Shown in pieces: positions 18,770 to 27,297 of a DNA stretch of 47,637 nucleotides. The DNA is from Draconibacterium sp. (GTDB lineage: Bacteria > Bacteroidota > Bacteroidia > Bacteroidales > Prolixibacteraceae): positions 1-47,637 of the forward strand of contig JADIYN010000028.1 in NCBI GenBank assembly GCA_016705335.1, given 5' to 3'. The notes beneath the pieces are model-generated. The model saw only the letters and a list, made by a program, of their open reading frames with translations, was not told where the DNA came from and made no database searches. The position numbers and the translations under genes were made by a program. Numbering within the stretch: position 1 is the first letter of the stretch; every line of letters starts with the position of its first letter.

Positions 18770-20497
18770 ATGAAAAGTAAAAAACCAAAATCAAAAAAGG
18801 AAAGCAATTTCAAACCTGAGATTAAATATTTGTGGTTCAAAGGCGGAATTCTGATTGCGGGATTAATCTTTGCTTTTTATTTCCAGACTTTTCATTTCGA
18901 TTTTGTGAATTGGGACGACCAGGTAAATGTTTACGAAAATGAAAATGTGGTAAATTTCGATGTAAAGGATATTTTTACAAACCACGTAATCGGAAATTAC
19001 AATCCGCTTTCAAATTTTACACTGGGAGTTGAATACCTGGTTGTTAAAGAAAGTCCGGGTTTGTATCATTTCAATAATGTTTTGCTGCATATTATCTGTT
19101 CTTTGCTGGTTTACCTGTTGATGAAAAGATTGGGATTGTCGTTTTTAGTTTCTTTTTTAGCTGCTATTTTATTTGGTATTCATCCTATGCGTGTTGAGTC
19201 GGTTGCCTGGATTACCGAGCGGAAAGATGTGCTTTTTGGTATGTTTTATCTCCTGTCGCTTTTGCTATACATTTCATATTATAAAACAAAAAGAGCATTT
19301 TATTTTATATTTTCTGTTTTGGGTTTCATACTGTCGCTACTTTCTAAAATTCAGGCAGTTGCCTTGCCATTTTCGTTGCTTTTAATTGATTATTGGTTTG
19401 AAAGAAAACTGACATGGAAATCTGTTTTCGAAAAGGTTCCTTTCTTTTTGTTATCGCTGATTACAGGTTTAATTGGTATTTATTTTCTTCGCCAGCAGGG
19501 GTCGCTTGAAGTTGGAAATATAATGCCTGTTTTTCAACGCCTGTTTATCGGCAGTTATTCGTTTGTTGTATTTATTGTAAAATCAGTTGTTCCATTTCAA
19601 ACGTCAGCTATTTACATGTTACCGGCTGAATTGTCAGCCATTCATTATCTCAGTATGTTGCCGGCGTTGGCAGTAATTGTTATAGCAGCTGTTTATTTCA
19701 AAACCAAAAAGTTTATAAGTTTTGGCATTTTGTTTTTTACATTGAATATTGTTTTTGTGCTTCACGTAGTTGGAGCCGGACAAGGATTTATTGCAGATAG
19801 ATTTACCTATATTCCTTATTTGGGATTGTTTTTAATATTTGCATTACTTTTTGAAAAGCTGTTGGTGAAATTTCAAAATCACAAAGTGTTGCTTTATTCG
19901 GCACTTGTAATTTATCTTTTACTGATTTCAATACAAACTTTTAATCAGATTAAAGTTTGGCAAAACAGCGAAACGCTTTGGACCGATGTGATTAAAAAAC
20001 AACCAACTGCAGTGTTGGCCTACAATAATTTTGCATTATTATATTCAGCAAAACAACCCGAAAAAGCGCTGGCCAATTATAATGTTGCAATCGAACTTCA
20101 ACCTGAAAAAGCACAAACCTATAACAACCGGGGGAAAATATATTTCGATAAAAAATTTGGATGTAATTTCAAACCGGGCTTATGTTTTTTACCAGCAAAA
20201 AGAATTTGAAAAAGCTATTTCCGATTGTAAATTGTATCTTCAGTTAAAACCGAAAGATACCGAGGTAATCAATCTGAACGGTTTGTGTTATGCGGGTTTA
20301 AATGATTTTGATACAGCAATTCTCGAATATAACAAAGCAATACAAATTGAACCTGCAAATGGTCTTTTTATATCAACCGGTCGTTTGCGTTCAACTCAAA
20401 AGGAGATAAAACCACAGCCTTAAAAGATGCTCAGCAGGCTTTAAAACTTGGATTGAATGTGGACGAAAATTATCTCCGTTATTTAAGTGAAAAATAA
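18770..20497 (+). CDS. Multi-pass membrane protein with C-terminal TPRs (TMTC-like), two frameshifts
   Basis: About 575 residues. A basic N-terminus is followed by some ten hydrophobic segments (residues 25-400) of the glycosyltransferase C-like type, with FDFVNWDDQVNVYEN after the first segment, GNYNPLSNFTLG, and FGIHPMRVESVAWITERKDVL. The C-terminal part holds TPR repeats (YNNFALLYSAKQPEKALANY; AYVFYQQKEFEKAISD; ALKDAQQAL). This layout is that of TMTC-like putative protein O-mannosyltransferases. A surplus T near 20157 and a missing T in the run at 20364-20368 shift the frame; they cancel, so the full length divides by three. Glycosyl transfer is an inference from fold. Confidence 0.75.
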
Positions 20498-20562
20498 TTC
20501 AATAAACTATTCTTTAATTTTGTTGTTAAAGTAGTTAAGTTACATTAATTAAACCTGTTACG

Positions 20563-21540
20563 ATGAAAGCAAAAGATTTTACCCGACGTGATTTTATTAA
20601 AACAACAGGCGCTGTTACAGCAGGCGTATTACTGTCTCCAACAGTTGCATGTACAAGTTCACCTTTTGATTCAAAAGGATTGCCAACTACTGTTCTTGGC
20701 AAAACCGGAGTTCGTATCCCAATCATGATTTTGGGTCTCGGTAGCCGTTTTATGGCAATTGACGAAGATAAAGGTTTGCAGATTCTTGAAACTGCTTTAA
20801 ACAATGGTCTTTATTACTGGGACACTGCCGCCATTTATAAAAACGACCAGCAATACAGCGAAGAAAGGATTGGGAAAATTTTAAATCCAATTCGAAATAA
20901 AATATTCCTTTCAACAAAGGTGAGCGACAGAAATGCTGATGATGCGAAGAGAACAGTTGAAACAAGCCTGAAAAGGCTGAACACAGATTATATTGACTTG
21001 TACCAGATTCACAGCATAACGACTGAAGATGAAGTTAAACAATTTGGTGCTGCTGACGGTGTACTTCCGGTATTGCAAAAATTTAAGGAAGAAGGCGTTA
21101 TCAGACACATTGGGTTTACAGGCCACACTTCGGCAAGTGCAATGAAACTGGCTGCTGAAATGTATGATTTCGATACAATGCTGATTGCGATGAACCACCA
21201 GCAAAAGGATCAGGCTTTTGAGGAACAACCGGTTCCGTTTGCAGCAGGAAAAGGTATGGGTGTTTTGGCCATGAAAGTTATTCGTCCCCGTGAAACTGTG
21301 AACGGTTTAAGTGCCGATGATTTAATAAAATATGCACTTTCATTAAAAGGTGTAACTGCAGCCGTTATTGGCACCGACAGTGTTGAAGTTCTTCAAAAAA
21401 ACATTGAGACCATAAAAGCTTTTGAACCGCTTAGCGATGAAAGGATGAAAGAGCTGCATGTTGCACTCGATCCGTTTTACAAAAGCAAAAGACTACCGTG
21501 GATGCAAGCCGGGTATTTTGACGGAATGCACATTGCTTAG
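20563..21540 (+). CDS. Tat-exported aldo/keto reductase
   Basis: 325 residues. The N-terminus has a twin-arginine motif (TRRDFIK, R8-R9), a hydrophobic stretch and a possible lipobox Cys (SPTVAC). The aldo/keto reductase barrel shows the catalytic tetrad: D and Y in YWDTAAIY, K in LSTKVSD, H in YQIHS. Further family blocks are LGLGSRF and KFKEEGVIRHIGFTGH, and IGTDSVEVLQKNI near the end. A Tat signal implies export of the folded enzyme with its NADPH bound, as known for related Bacteroidota reductases. Substrate unknown. Independent gene, terminated before the minus-strand GtrA fragment. Confidence 0.88.
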   Translation: MKAKDFTRRDFIKTTGAVTAGVLLSPTVACTSSPFDSKGLPTTVLGKTGVRIPIMILGLGSRFMAIDEDKGLQILETALNNGLYYWDTAAIYKNDQQYSEERIGKILNPIRNKIFLSTKVSDRNADDAKRTVETSLKRLNTDYIDLYQIHSITTEDEVKQFGAADGVLPVLQKFKEEGVIRHIGFTGHTSASAMKLAAEMYDFDTMLIAMNHQQKDQAFEEQPVPFAAGKGMGVLAMKVIRPRETVNGLSADDLIKYALSLKGVTAAVIGTDSVEVLQKNIETIKAFEPLSDERMKELHVALDPFYKSKRLPWMQAGYFDGMHIA

Positions 21541-21646
21541 AAAATGTTGCAGGTTGGGTGGTGCGGTCAGGTTACAGGTTGTGGATTCTGTTACGTGTGT
21601 CAGTGGAATCCGTCAATTCCAAAGGAGGGGAATTGAATAAAATCAA

Positions 21647-21991
21647 TTACTTTTCAGTAACAACCAGTTGCGCGGTTTTAAAAGAAAAATAACGTTGCGA
21701 GATGTAACTGTAAATCACAACTATTACAGTTGTAACTCCCTTTGAAAAAGTTGCATACCAACCAAAATACTCAACAAAAATTTTCAGAAATACATAATTT
21801 AAAATTATAGCACCAAAAACAGTAAGGCCATAACGGAAAAGCTGGATGCGCCCTTTTAGTTCTGACGCATTGAAAGTTACATATTTTGCAAGGATAAAAC
21901 CAGTAAAAAAAGTAATAGGGAAAACCATTAAAAAAGCGGCAATGTACGCGCTGATTGCAATAAAACCCAGATCAACAATTTGCATATCCAA
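21647..21991 (-). CDS. GtrA-like membrane protein, 5' end missing
   Basis: About 114 residues from a TTG at 21991, with three hydrophobic segments and the Bacteroidota GtrA-type sequence FPITFFTGFILAKYVTF and LKGRIQLFRYGLTV. Family members in this phylum usually have about 40-60 more residues at the N-terminus including a first membrane segment. Upstream the frame stays open into the arfB gene but without GtrA-like sequence beyond about RYILD, and arfB itself is complete. So the gene appears 5'-truncated, either by deletion or in the assembly. GtrA proteins are thought to take part in moving lipid-linked sugars across the inner membrane. Confidence 0.65.
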   Translation of the reverse strand: MDMQIVDLGFIAISAYIAAFLMVFPITFFTGFILAKYVTFNASELKGRIQLFRYGLTVFGAIILNYVFLKIFVEYFGWYATFSKGVTTVIVVIYSYISQRYFSFKTAQLVVTEK

Positions 21992-22032
21992 AATGTAACG
22001 GTATAAACAAATTAAAAAAAAGGAACAAAAAT

Positions 22033-22449
22033 TTATGAATCCGGTGGTTTGCGCAATTGCTTTTTTAATGCCTGGCTTTTTTTTGATTCAAGTCGTTTTA
22101 AGCGTGATGCTGCAGTTGGTGTTGATTTTAATCGTTTTTTACGGATTGTTAAAGCCTTTTCAATCAATTCGAAGAATTTTTCAAGGGCATTTTCTTTATT
22201 ATTGAGTTGAGTGCGACCTGTTTGCGATGTTACAATAAACTCACCTTCAGAATTAATCCGGTTTTTGAGTTTTAAAAAAATACGGTCCTTTTCTTCATTT
22301 GAAAACAATTCTGAATTTTTAACCGAAAAGCGCAATTCAACCTGGGTATTCACCTTGTTCACATTTTGCCCGCCAGGACCGCTGCTACGAGTGGCAGAAA
22401 ACACGACTTCCGTTTCAAGTTGTTTTTTTATTGTCTCCTCAAATTTCAT
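22033..22449 (-). CDS. arfB: Alternative ribosome-rescue factor ArfB (YaeJ)
   Basis: A peptidyl-tRNA hydrolase that rescues stalled ribosomes without tmRNA. 138 residues, the normal length. The catalytic GGQ lies in SSGPGGQNVNKVNTQVELRF (residues about 22-41) and the C-terminus is Lys/Arg-rich (KKRLKSTPTAASRLKR, then KKSQALKKQLRK), as needed to enter the mRNA channel. Its start lies two bases from the stop of the Crp/Fnr gene, so the two are probably cotranscribed on the minus strand. Confidence 0.93.
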   Translation of the reverse strand: MKFEETIKKQLETEVVFSATRSSGPGGQNVNKVNTQVELRFSVKNSELFSNEEKDRIFLKLKNRINSEGEFIVTSQTGRTQLNNKENALEKFFELIEKALTIRKKRLKSTPTAASRLKRLESKKSQALKKQLRKPPDS

Positions 22450-22450
22450 T

Positions 22451-23119
22451 TTACCCGTTTTTACTCAGCTGCTCAAGCTTTTCCTGCTGAAGTATTTCAA
22501 TATTTTTTCCATTCAGAATTACAATTCCTTCCTTTTCAAATTCCTTCAGAAATTTTATTGCACTTTCGGTCGAAATTGAAGCAAAATCAGCAATTTCCTG
22601 ACGCGACAAATGTTCAAAAATATTTTCATTCAAAAATTCATCCTGTGATAAATAGAGCAGGGCAGAAGCCAGTTTGCCACGCATTTGTTTGTAGGAAAGA
22701 TTTTTGATTATTTCAATTAAAAGCCGTTCGTTCCGATAGTTTTTTGAGGTAATCCTAAGTGCAAAATCAGGATTGTTCAGCAACGCATTTTTAAGGCTTT
22801 CTTTTTCAATCATGCAAACTTCGGCGTCAGTAATTGCCTGGGTTGAATAGCTGTGTACTTTTTCTCCAAAAATTGATGAAAAGGCAAGGAATTCGCCTTT
22901 TTGGGCTATGCCAATGTTTATCTGTTTGTCGTAACCGGTTTGTACATACACTTTTACCAATCCCGAAACAACATAAATTACGTATGGTGCAAATGCACCC
23001 TGTTTGAATATATTTTCGCCTCTCAGATATGTGATTTTTGTTTTGTTTCCTTCCAATATTTTCAAGTCTTCAGGAAATATTTGTCCAAAATCTGTATTGT
23101 TATTCTCCGATATTGCCAT
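22451..23119 (-). CDS. Crp/Fnr-family transcriptional regulator
   Basis: 222 residues: a cyclic-nucleotide-binding-type beta barrel (about 10-125: YLRGENIFKQGAFAPYVIYV, SGLVKVYVQTG, KGEFLAFSSIFG) and a C-terminal winged helix (HLSRQEIADFASISTESAIK recognition region). There is no N-terminal Cys cluster like that of Fnr, so direct iron-sulfur oxygen sensing is not supported. It is divergent from a thioredoxin/OsmC redox operon starting at 23426, and an inverted repeat sits between them, so it may regulate that operon and itself. The ligand is unknown. Confidence 0.88.
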   Translation of the reverse strand: MAISENNNTDFGQIFPEDLKILEGNKTKITYLRGENIFKQGAFAPYVIYVVSGLVKVYVQTGYDKQINIGIAQKGEFLAFSSIFGEKVHSYSTQAITDAEVCMIEKESLKNALLNNPDFALRITSKNYRNERLLIEIIKNLSYKQMRGKLASALLYLSQDEFLNENIFEHLSRQEIADFASISTESAIKFLKEFEKEGIVILNGKNIEILQQEKLEQLSKNG

Positions 23120-23209
23120 AACTACTTTTCTTTACGTTTTACAAAATTATCAAATCATTCAATAAAAACAGGAATTATTTATGTTTGTATAATTGTTTAG
23201 TCAGTAAAC

Positions 23210-23235
23210 ACTGTCAGGTCAAAACAGTTGACAGT
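23210..23235. promoter_or_regulatory. Candidate operator between the Crp/Fnr gene and the redox operon
   Basis: ACTGTCA at 23210-23216 and TGACAGT at 23229-23235 are perfect inverted arms; with flanks the match extends to 10 of 11 (AAACACTGTCA versus AAAAACTGTCA on the other strand). The spacing is wider than a classical Crp/Fnr box, so assignment to the regulator is only positional. Confidence 0.35.
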
Positions 23236-23398
23236 TTTTAAGGAACAAAAACACGTCAGCATACCTCAGATGGTTATCGGAACTTACGATTTCAATCTCA
23301 AACAACATTACCGTTTGACAGGAAAACAACTAAAATAAAACAGTTTGAGTCCTGTTGTACTTCAACGACTTTTTCTGTGTGAGAAGTTGCGCATACCA

Positions 23399-23406
23399 TA
23401 TCTTTG
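23399..23406 (+). promoter_or_regulatory. Candidate -7 box of the redox operon
   Basis: TATCTTTG fits TAnnTTTG and lies 20 bases before the first ATG (23426). The -33 region is not clear. Confidence 0.4.
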
Positions 23407-23425
23407 TAACAGCAAAATTCAAAAA

Positions 23426-23767
23426 ATGAAACGCATAGCAATACCAGTTGTAAATAACAAGTTGAGTGAAAATTTCGGCGAATGTAATTATTACACAATT
23501 TTTGAGGTCGGTAAAAAATCAATTCAACAAAAACAACTTTTTTGCCTGATGGTATTGAATTGAAAATTTACCACAATGGCTAAAAGGTGAAGGAATTACG
23601 GATGTGATAACCTACAAAATCAATAAACAAATTGTAAACCTTTTGTAGCCGAAAAAATCAATCTTTTTTTGGGAATTCCAATTGATGCCCCCGAAAAAAT
23701 TATTGACGATTATTTGCAGGGGAAACTTTTCTCCGACAAAAGAATAATAGCAGAATTAACACAATAA
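23426..23767 (+). pseudogene. NifX/NifB-type (dinitrogenase Fe-Mo cofactor family) protein, several frameshifts
   Basis: The N-terminus MKRIAIPVVNNKLSENFGECNYYTIFEV is that of the Nitro_FeMo-Co (NifX/NafY-like) family, and in other frames the family body continues: PDGIE, LPQWLKGEGITDVITY, FVAEKINLFLGIPIDAP, ending ELTQ at 23767. About four single-base slips (near 23545, 23563, 23648 and a neighbour) are needed, several at T or C runs. The gene may be disrupted or the sequence poor here. Such stand-alone proteins are often found with thioredoxin-like and iron-sulfur genes and are thought to bind metal clusters; nitrogen fixation is not implied. First gene of the redox operon. Confidence 0.6.
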
Positions 23768-23799
23768 AATCAGGTATAAAAATTTAAAAATTTGAGATC

Positions 23800-24147
23800 A
23801 TGAAATTATTAAGAACAGGATTACAGGAAATTGAAACAGCACAGGAGTTGGAAAAATTTATTTCGGAAAACGAAAATGTAATGGTTTGCTGCGGACGAAT
23901 GGGACCAATGTGTTTGCCGGTTTACGATGTAATGGAAGAGCTTGAGGAAGAACGTAGTAACGTGAAATTTAAAGTAATGGCTTTTGATAATCCTGAAGCC
24001 ACTGTAATTAAAAGTGCCCCTGAATGTCGCGGTTTTATGGGTTTGCCATTTACAATGTATTACAAATACGGCAAAGTTGCACATGCTACAAGCAGTATTC
24101 AAAACATGCAGCAAATTACCGGAATTTTGGATACACATTTTAAATAG
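23800..24147 (+). CDS. Thioredoxin-like protein with an atypical cysteine motif
   Basis: 115 residues with a thioredoxin-like pattern: an N-terminal helix, VMVCCGRMGPMCLPVYDVMEEL, KFKVMAFDNPEA, and the cis-Pro region FMGLPFTMYYKYGK. In place of the usual WCGPC it has Cys30-Cys31 and Cys38 (CCGRMGPMC), so a standard CxxC dithiol is absent. It lies 32 bases after the NifX-like gene and upstream of a thioredoxin reductase, OsmC and a true thioredoxin. It may be a metal- or persulfide-binding relative or use a different disulfide. Activity is not established. Confidence 0.75.
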   Translation: MKLLRTGLQEIETAQELEKFISENENVMVCCGRMGPMCLPVYDVMEELEEERSNVKFKVMAFDNPEATVIKSAPECRGFMGLPFTMYYKYGKVAHATSSIQNMQQITGILDTHFK

Positions 24148-24314
24148 AAGGAAAAGAAATTTCAAAAGATAAAATGCAAATTTCAAATCTGTCATTCTGA
24201 AAAGGTTTGGGATTTAATAATTGGAAACTGAAATTTAATTGTTTTTTGTGATTTGCCTTTTTGGATTTCAAACAGAAAATCTCAAAAAAATCAAATCACC
24301 CAATATTTGTATAT

Positions 24315-25232
24315 ATGGATGAAGTTTTTGATGTAATAATAATTGGCGCAGGTGCGGCGGGATTAACGGCTGGTATTTACACTTCCCGCGCAAAACTGTC
24401 AACTTTAATTTTAAATGAAGGTGCGGTTGGCGGACAAATGGTACTAACTGAGGAAATTGCAAACTATCCCGGGGTTGAATTAATTAAAGGGTACGAACTT
24501 GCCAACACAATGAAAAATCAGGCAAAAAATTTTGGATGCAAAATAAAGTCGAACATAAAAATTTCGAAATATAATTTTGAAAACAAGGTAAAAGAGATTG
24601 AATTGATTGACGGCAGAAAGTTCAAAAGCAAAACAATAATTTTAACTCCGGGCGGCCGGCCAAGATCATTGAATATTGAAGGCGAAGAGGTATTTAAGGG
24701 GAAAGGCATTTCATACTGCGCTACCTGTGACGGTGATTTTTTTACAGGAAAAGAAGTGGTTGTTGTTGGAGGCGGAAATTCGGCGTTAGAAGAAGCAGTT
24801 GCGCTTACAAAATACGCTACAAAAGTCACAATCGTTCACCAGTTCGACAAATTTCAGGCTTTTGAACATGCTATACAGGAAGCATCAAAGAATCCTATAA
24901 TAGAGTTTATAATGGAATCGGAGCTTCGCGGTTTTTATGGAAACGGGCAACTGCAAAAAGTTGAAATTGAACATTTGCCATCGGGAAAAACCACAGAACT
25001 GAAAACAGACGGGACATTTATCTTTGTTGGTTACCAGCCCAACACCGAAAGTCTTGAAAGTTTGGTGGAACTCAACAATCGCAGTGAAATTGTTGTAAAC
25101 AGCGAAATGAAAACAAACGTGAAAGGGGTTTTTGCAGCTGGTGATTGTATCAATAAAAGATACAGACAGGTAACAACTGCAGTAGCAGAAGGTACAATTG
25201 CGGCATTAAGCGTCTCTGAATATTTGCGATAA
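24315..25232 (+). CDS. trxB: Thioredoxin-disulfide reductase (second copy)
   Basis: 305 residues, intact. FAD motif IIIGAGAAGLTAGIYTSRA, GGQMVLTEEIANYPG, redox-active CATCDGDF, NADPH motif VVVGGGNSALEEA, and C-terminal GVFAAGDCINKRYRQV. Start chosen at MDEVFDVIII (24315), since upstream codons lack family sequence. It lies between an atypical thioredoxin and an OsmC gene, followed by a membrane-anchored thioredoxin; this suggests it supplies electrons to the neighbours, whereas the isolated copy at 4123 may serve the general thioredoxin pool. Confidence 0.92.
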   Translation: MDEVFDVIIIGAGAAGLTAGIYTSRAKLSTLILNEGAVGGQMVLTEEIANYPGVELIKGYELANTMKNQAKNFGCKIKSNIKISKYNFENKVKEIELIDGRKFKSKTIILTPGGRPRSLNIEGEEVFKGKGISYCATCDGDFFTGKEVVVVGGGNSALEEAVALTKYATKVTIVHQFDKFQAFEHAIQEASKNPIIEFIMESELRGFYGNGQLQKVEIEHLPSGKTTELKTDGTFIFVGYQPNTESLESLVELNNRSEIVVNSEMKTNVKGVFAAGDCINKRYRQVTTAVAEGTIAALSVSEYLR

Positions 25233-25265
25233 AAACTTTAATCTTTTATAACTCAAAAACTGGAT

Positions 25266-25273
25266 TAACTTTG
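25266..25273 (+). promoter_or_regulatory. Candidate internal -7 box before the OsmC gene
   Basis: TAACTTTG matches TAnnTTTG, 25 bases before the ATG at 25298. No good -33 element is visible. Confidence 0.3.
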
Positions 25274-25297
25274 CAAACTTTTTAAAAAACCAAAAAT

Positions 25298-25717
25298 ATG
25301 GCAACTGAAAAAGTAACGATAAACTGGCTCGAAAACATGGCATTTGAAGCCGAAGTGAACGGGCATAAAATAATGTTGGATGCATCAGAAGCTGTGGGTG
25401 GAGAAAATCGTGGTCCGCGTCCAAAACCGCTGATGTTGGTTGCTCTGGCGGGTTGCACCGGAATGGACGTGATTTCAATTCTTAAAAAAATGAGGGTAGA
25501 AGTCGAAGCTTTCAATGTAGTAGTTGAAGGCGATATAACAGAAGAACACCCCAAACAATTTTCGCAAATGAGAGTTGTTTATGAATTTAAAGGCAAGAAT
25601 TTGCCAATGGATAAACTCGAAAAAGCTGTGAATTTATCGGAAGAAAGATATTGCGGAGTGAGTGCCATGTATAAAAAGGCGATAGGAATTACAACTCAAA
25701 TCAGGATAACAGAATAA
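25298..25717 (+). CDS. OsmC/Ohr-family protein
   Basis: 139 residues. Shows the OsmC fold signature: PRPKPLMLVALAGCTGMDVI with the first peroxidatic Cys, a central helix, and the second Cys in SEERYCGVSAMYKKA. These thiol peroxidases reduce organic hydroperoxides using dithiol donors. The second trxB upstream and the thioredoxin downstream (10 bases) are plausible electron suppliers. Confidence 0.9.
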   Translation: MATEKVTINWLENMAFEAEVNGHKIMLDASEAVGGENRGPRPKPLMLVALAGCTGMDVISILKKMRVEVEAFNVVVEGDITEEHPKQFSQMRVVYEFKGKNLPMDKLEKAVNLSEERYCGVSAMYKKAIGITTQIRITE

Positions 25718-25727
25718 AATCAGAAAT

Positions 25728-26150
25728 ATGTCAGTTACACTTATTGTTATTTTAGCAGTGGTAGTTTTACTTGTAGTTTTAATTACAGTAAACTACTTCA
25801 GAATGAAAAATGTAAAACCGGTTGAAACCAGCAAAAAAATTGTTACGCTTGGTAACAAAAATTTCAAGCTGGCGCTCAAAAAGGAAGTTTTGCTTGTCGA
25901 TTTTTGGGCACCCTGGTGCGGCCCGTGTAAAATGGTTGCTCCAACGTTAAACGAAATTGCCGAAACCGAAGAGGATATTACAATCGGCAAAGTAAACGTT
26001 GATAACAACCAGGATTTGGCAAAAAAATACAAAGTTCGGAACATTCCTACAATGGTTATTTTCAAAAATGGGGTTGAAGTTGGCAGGATTGTGGGCGTGA
26101 AAACCAAAAAGGCTATTTTAAGCCAGGTTAGAAGCGCTGTTGCGGGTTAA
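25728..26150 (+). CDS. Membrane-anchored thioredoxin
   Basis: 140 residues. One N-terminal membrane helix (residues 2-23, LIVILAVVVLLVVLITVNYF) precedes a complete thioredoxin domain with DFWAPWCGPCKMVAP, VNVDNNQDLAKKY and the cis-Pro segment RNIPTMVIFKNG. The positive charges after the helix suggest the domain faces the cytosol. It is the last gene of the redox operon and ends at a terminator. Confidence 0.92.
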   Translation: MSVTLIVILAVVVLLVVLITVNYFRMKNVKPVETSKKIVTLGNKNFKLALKKEVLLVDFWAPWCGPCKMVAPTLNEIAETEEDITIGKVNVDNNQDLAKKYKVRNIPTMVIFKNGVEVGRIVGVKTKKAILSQVRSAVAG

Positions 26151-26157
26151 AATGCTT

Positions 26158-26205
26158 TAAACCACACAGTTATAATAATATTATTGCAACTGTGCGGTTT
26201 AAAAA
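26158..26205 (+). terminator. Terminator of the redox operon
   Basis: TTAAACCACACAGTT pairs with AACTGTGCGGTTTAA around an AT-rich centre. It lies between converging thioredoxin and xthA genes and can serve both strands. Confidence 0.75.
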
Positions 26206-26209
26206 TTCC

Positions 26210-26977
26210 TTAAATGGTTATTTCAATTCCAACCGGACAATGATCTGACCCCATGATTTCTCCGAGTATAAACGCGCTTTTAACTGAAGGAATAAACGAT
26301 TCACTCACTAAAAAGTAGTCGATTCTCCAGCCTACATTCTTTTCCCTTGCTCCTGCGCGATAACTCCACCACGAATAAGCTTCGGTTTTATCGGGATAAA
26401 AATGCCTGAATGTATCCACAAACCCTTTTTGCGTAAATCGATCCATTCCATCAATTTCAGCCTGCATATAACCCGCATATTTGTTGTAATTGGCTTTCGG
26501 ATGAGTCAGGTCAATGGGTTTGTGTGCCACATTAAAATCACCGCAAATAATAACAGGCTTTTCCAATTCAAGTTTTTTCAGAAAATTGAAAAAATCAAAA
26601 TCCCATATTTGTCGGTAATCCAATCTTTTCAGCTCACTCCCCGAATTTGGGACATAAACGTTCACAAGGAAAAATTTGTCATATTCTAGACATAACACAC
26701 GCCCCTCATTGTCATGATCAGTTATTCCAATATTGCGAAAAATATTTACAGGTTTTGTTTTTGACAGAATTGTTGTTCCCGAATAGCCTTTTTTCACTGC
26801 GGAATTTGAAAAAATAAAATAGTCATTTATATCTGCAAGTGTTTCCGCAACCTGATCGTCCTGTGCTTTTGTTTCCTGAAGGCACAAAATATCAGGATCA
26901 ATTTGAACAAAATCAATAAAGAAATTCTTTTTGGCAACCGCACGGATCCCGTTCACATTCCACGAAATTATTTTCAT
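26210..26977 (-). CDS. xthA: Exodeoxyribonuclease III
   Basis: AP endonuclease/3'-5' exonuclease of base-excision repair, 255 residues. Motifs: SWNVNGIRA, LCLQETKAQDDQ (metal-binding Glu), YSGTTILSK, VNVYVPNSG, ICGDFNVAH (catalytic Asp and Asn), WRIDYFLVS and GSDHCPVG with the catalytic His. Converges with the redox operon at the shared terminator. Confidence 0.94.
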   Translation of the reverse strand: MKIISWNVNGIRAVAKKNFFIDFVQIDPDILCLQETKAQDDQVAETLADINDYFIFSNSAVKKGYSGTTILSKTKPVNIFRNIGITDHDNEGRVLCLEYDKFFLVNVYVPNSGSELKRLDYRQIWDFDFFNFLKKLELEKPVIICGDFNVAHKPIDLTHPKANYNKYAGYMQAEIDGMDRFTQKGFVDTFRHFYPDKTEAYSWWSYRAGAREKNVGWRIDYFLVSESFIPSVKSAFILGEIMGSDHCPVGIEITI

Positions 26978-27297
26978 ATTATATTTTTTGCGGGTTAATA
27001 TAATGATTTTCTCTAAAAAATGGTAAATTAAAAAAGTGTAAAATTCTTATACTGTTTTTGCTTATTTTTTTAATTTTTAATTCCGATTAAGCTTTTAAAA
27101 GATTTGAATTTCATGGAATAGAGCAGGTTCCGGTTATTTTATTCCTGATAAATGGTCAAAATAACAGGATTTATAACATTCGGATTTTGAGTGGTTACCT
27201 ACAAATAATTTATTTTCGAGAACATAATTGATTGGAAAGCGTTTAACTAAACTGATTTAGAGTGTTTAAAAGCAAATATTATAACAACACATTTTTT
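26978..27297. other. Intergenic stretch without recognised features
   Basis: About 320 AT-rich bases between divergent xthA and the acyl-CoA dehydrogenase gene. It should contain both promoters; I see no clear paired boxes and no coding sequence. Confidence 0.5.

Noticed and set aside
23426..23767. Evidence of nitrogen fixation
   Set aside because: The NifX-like domain occurs widely in non-diazotrophs and no nif genes are nearby.
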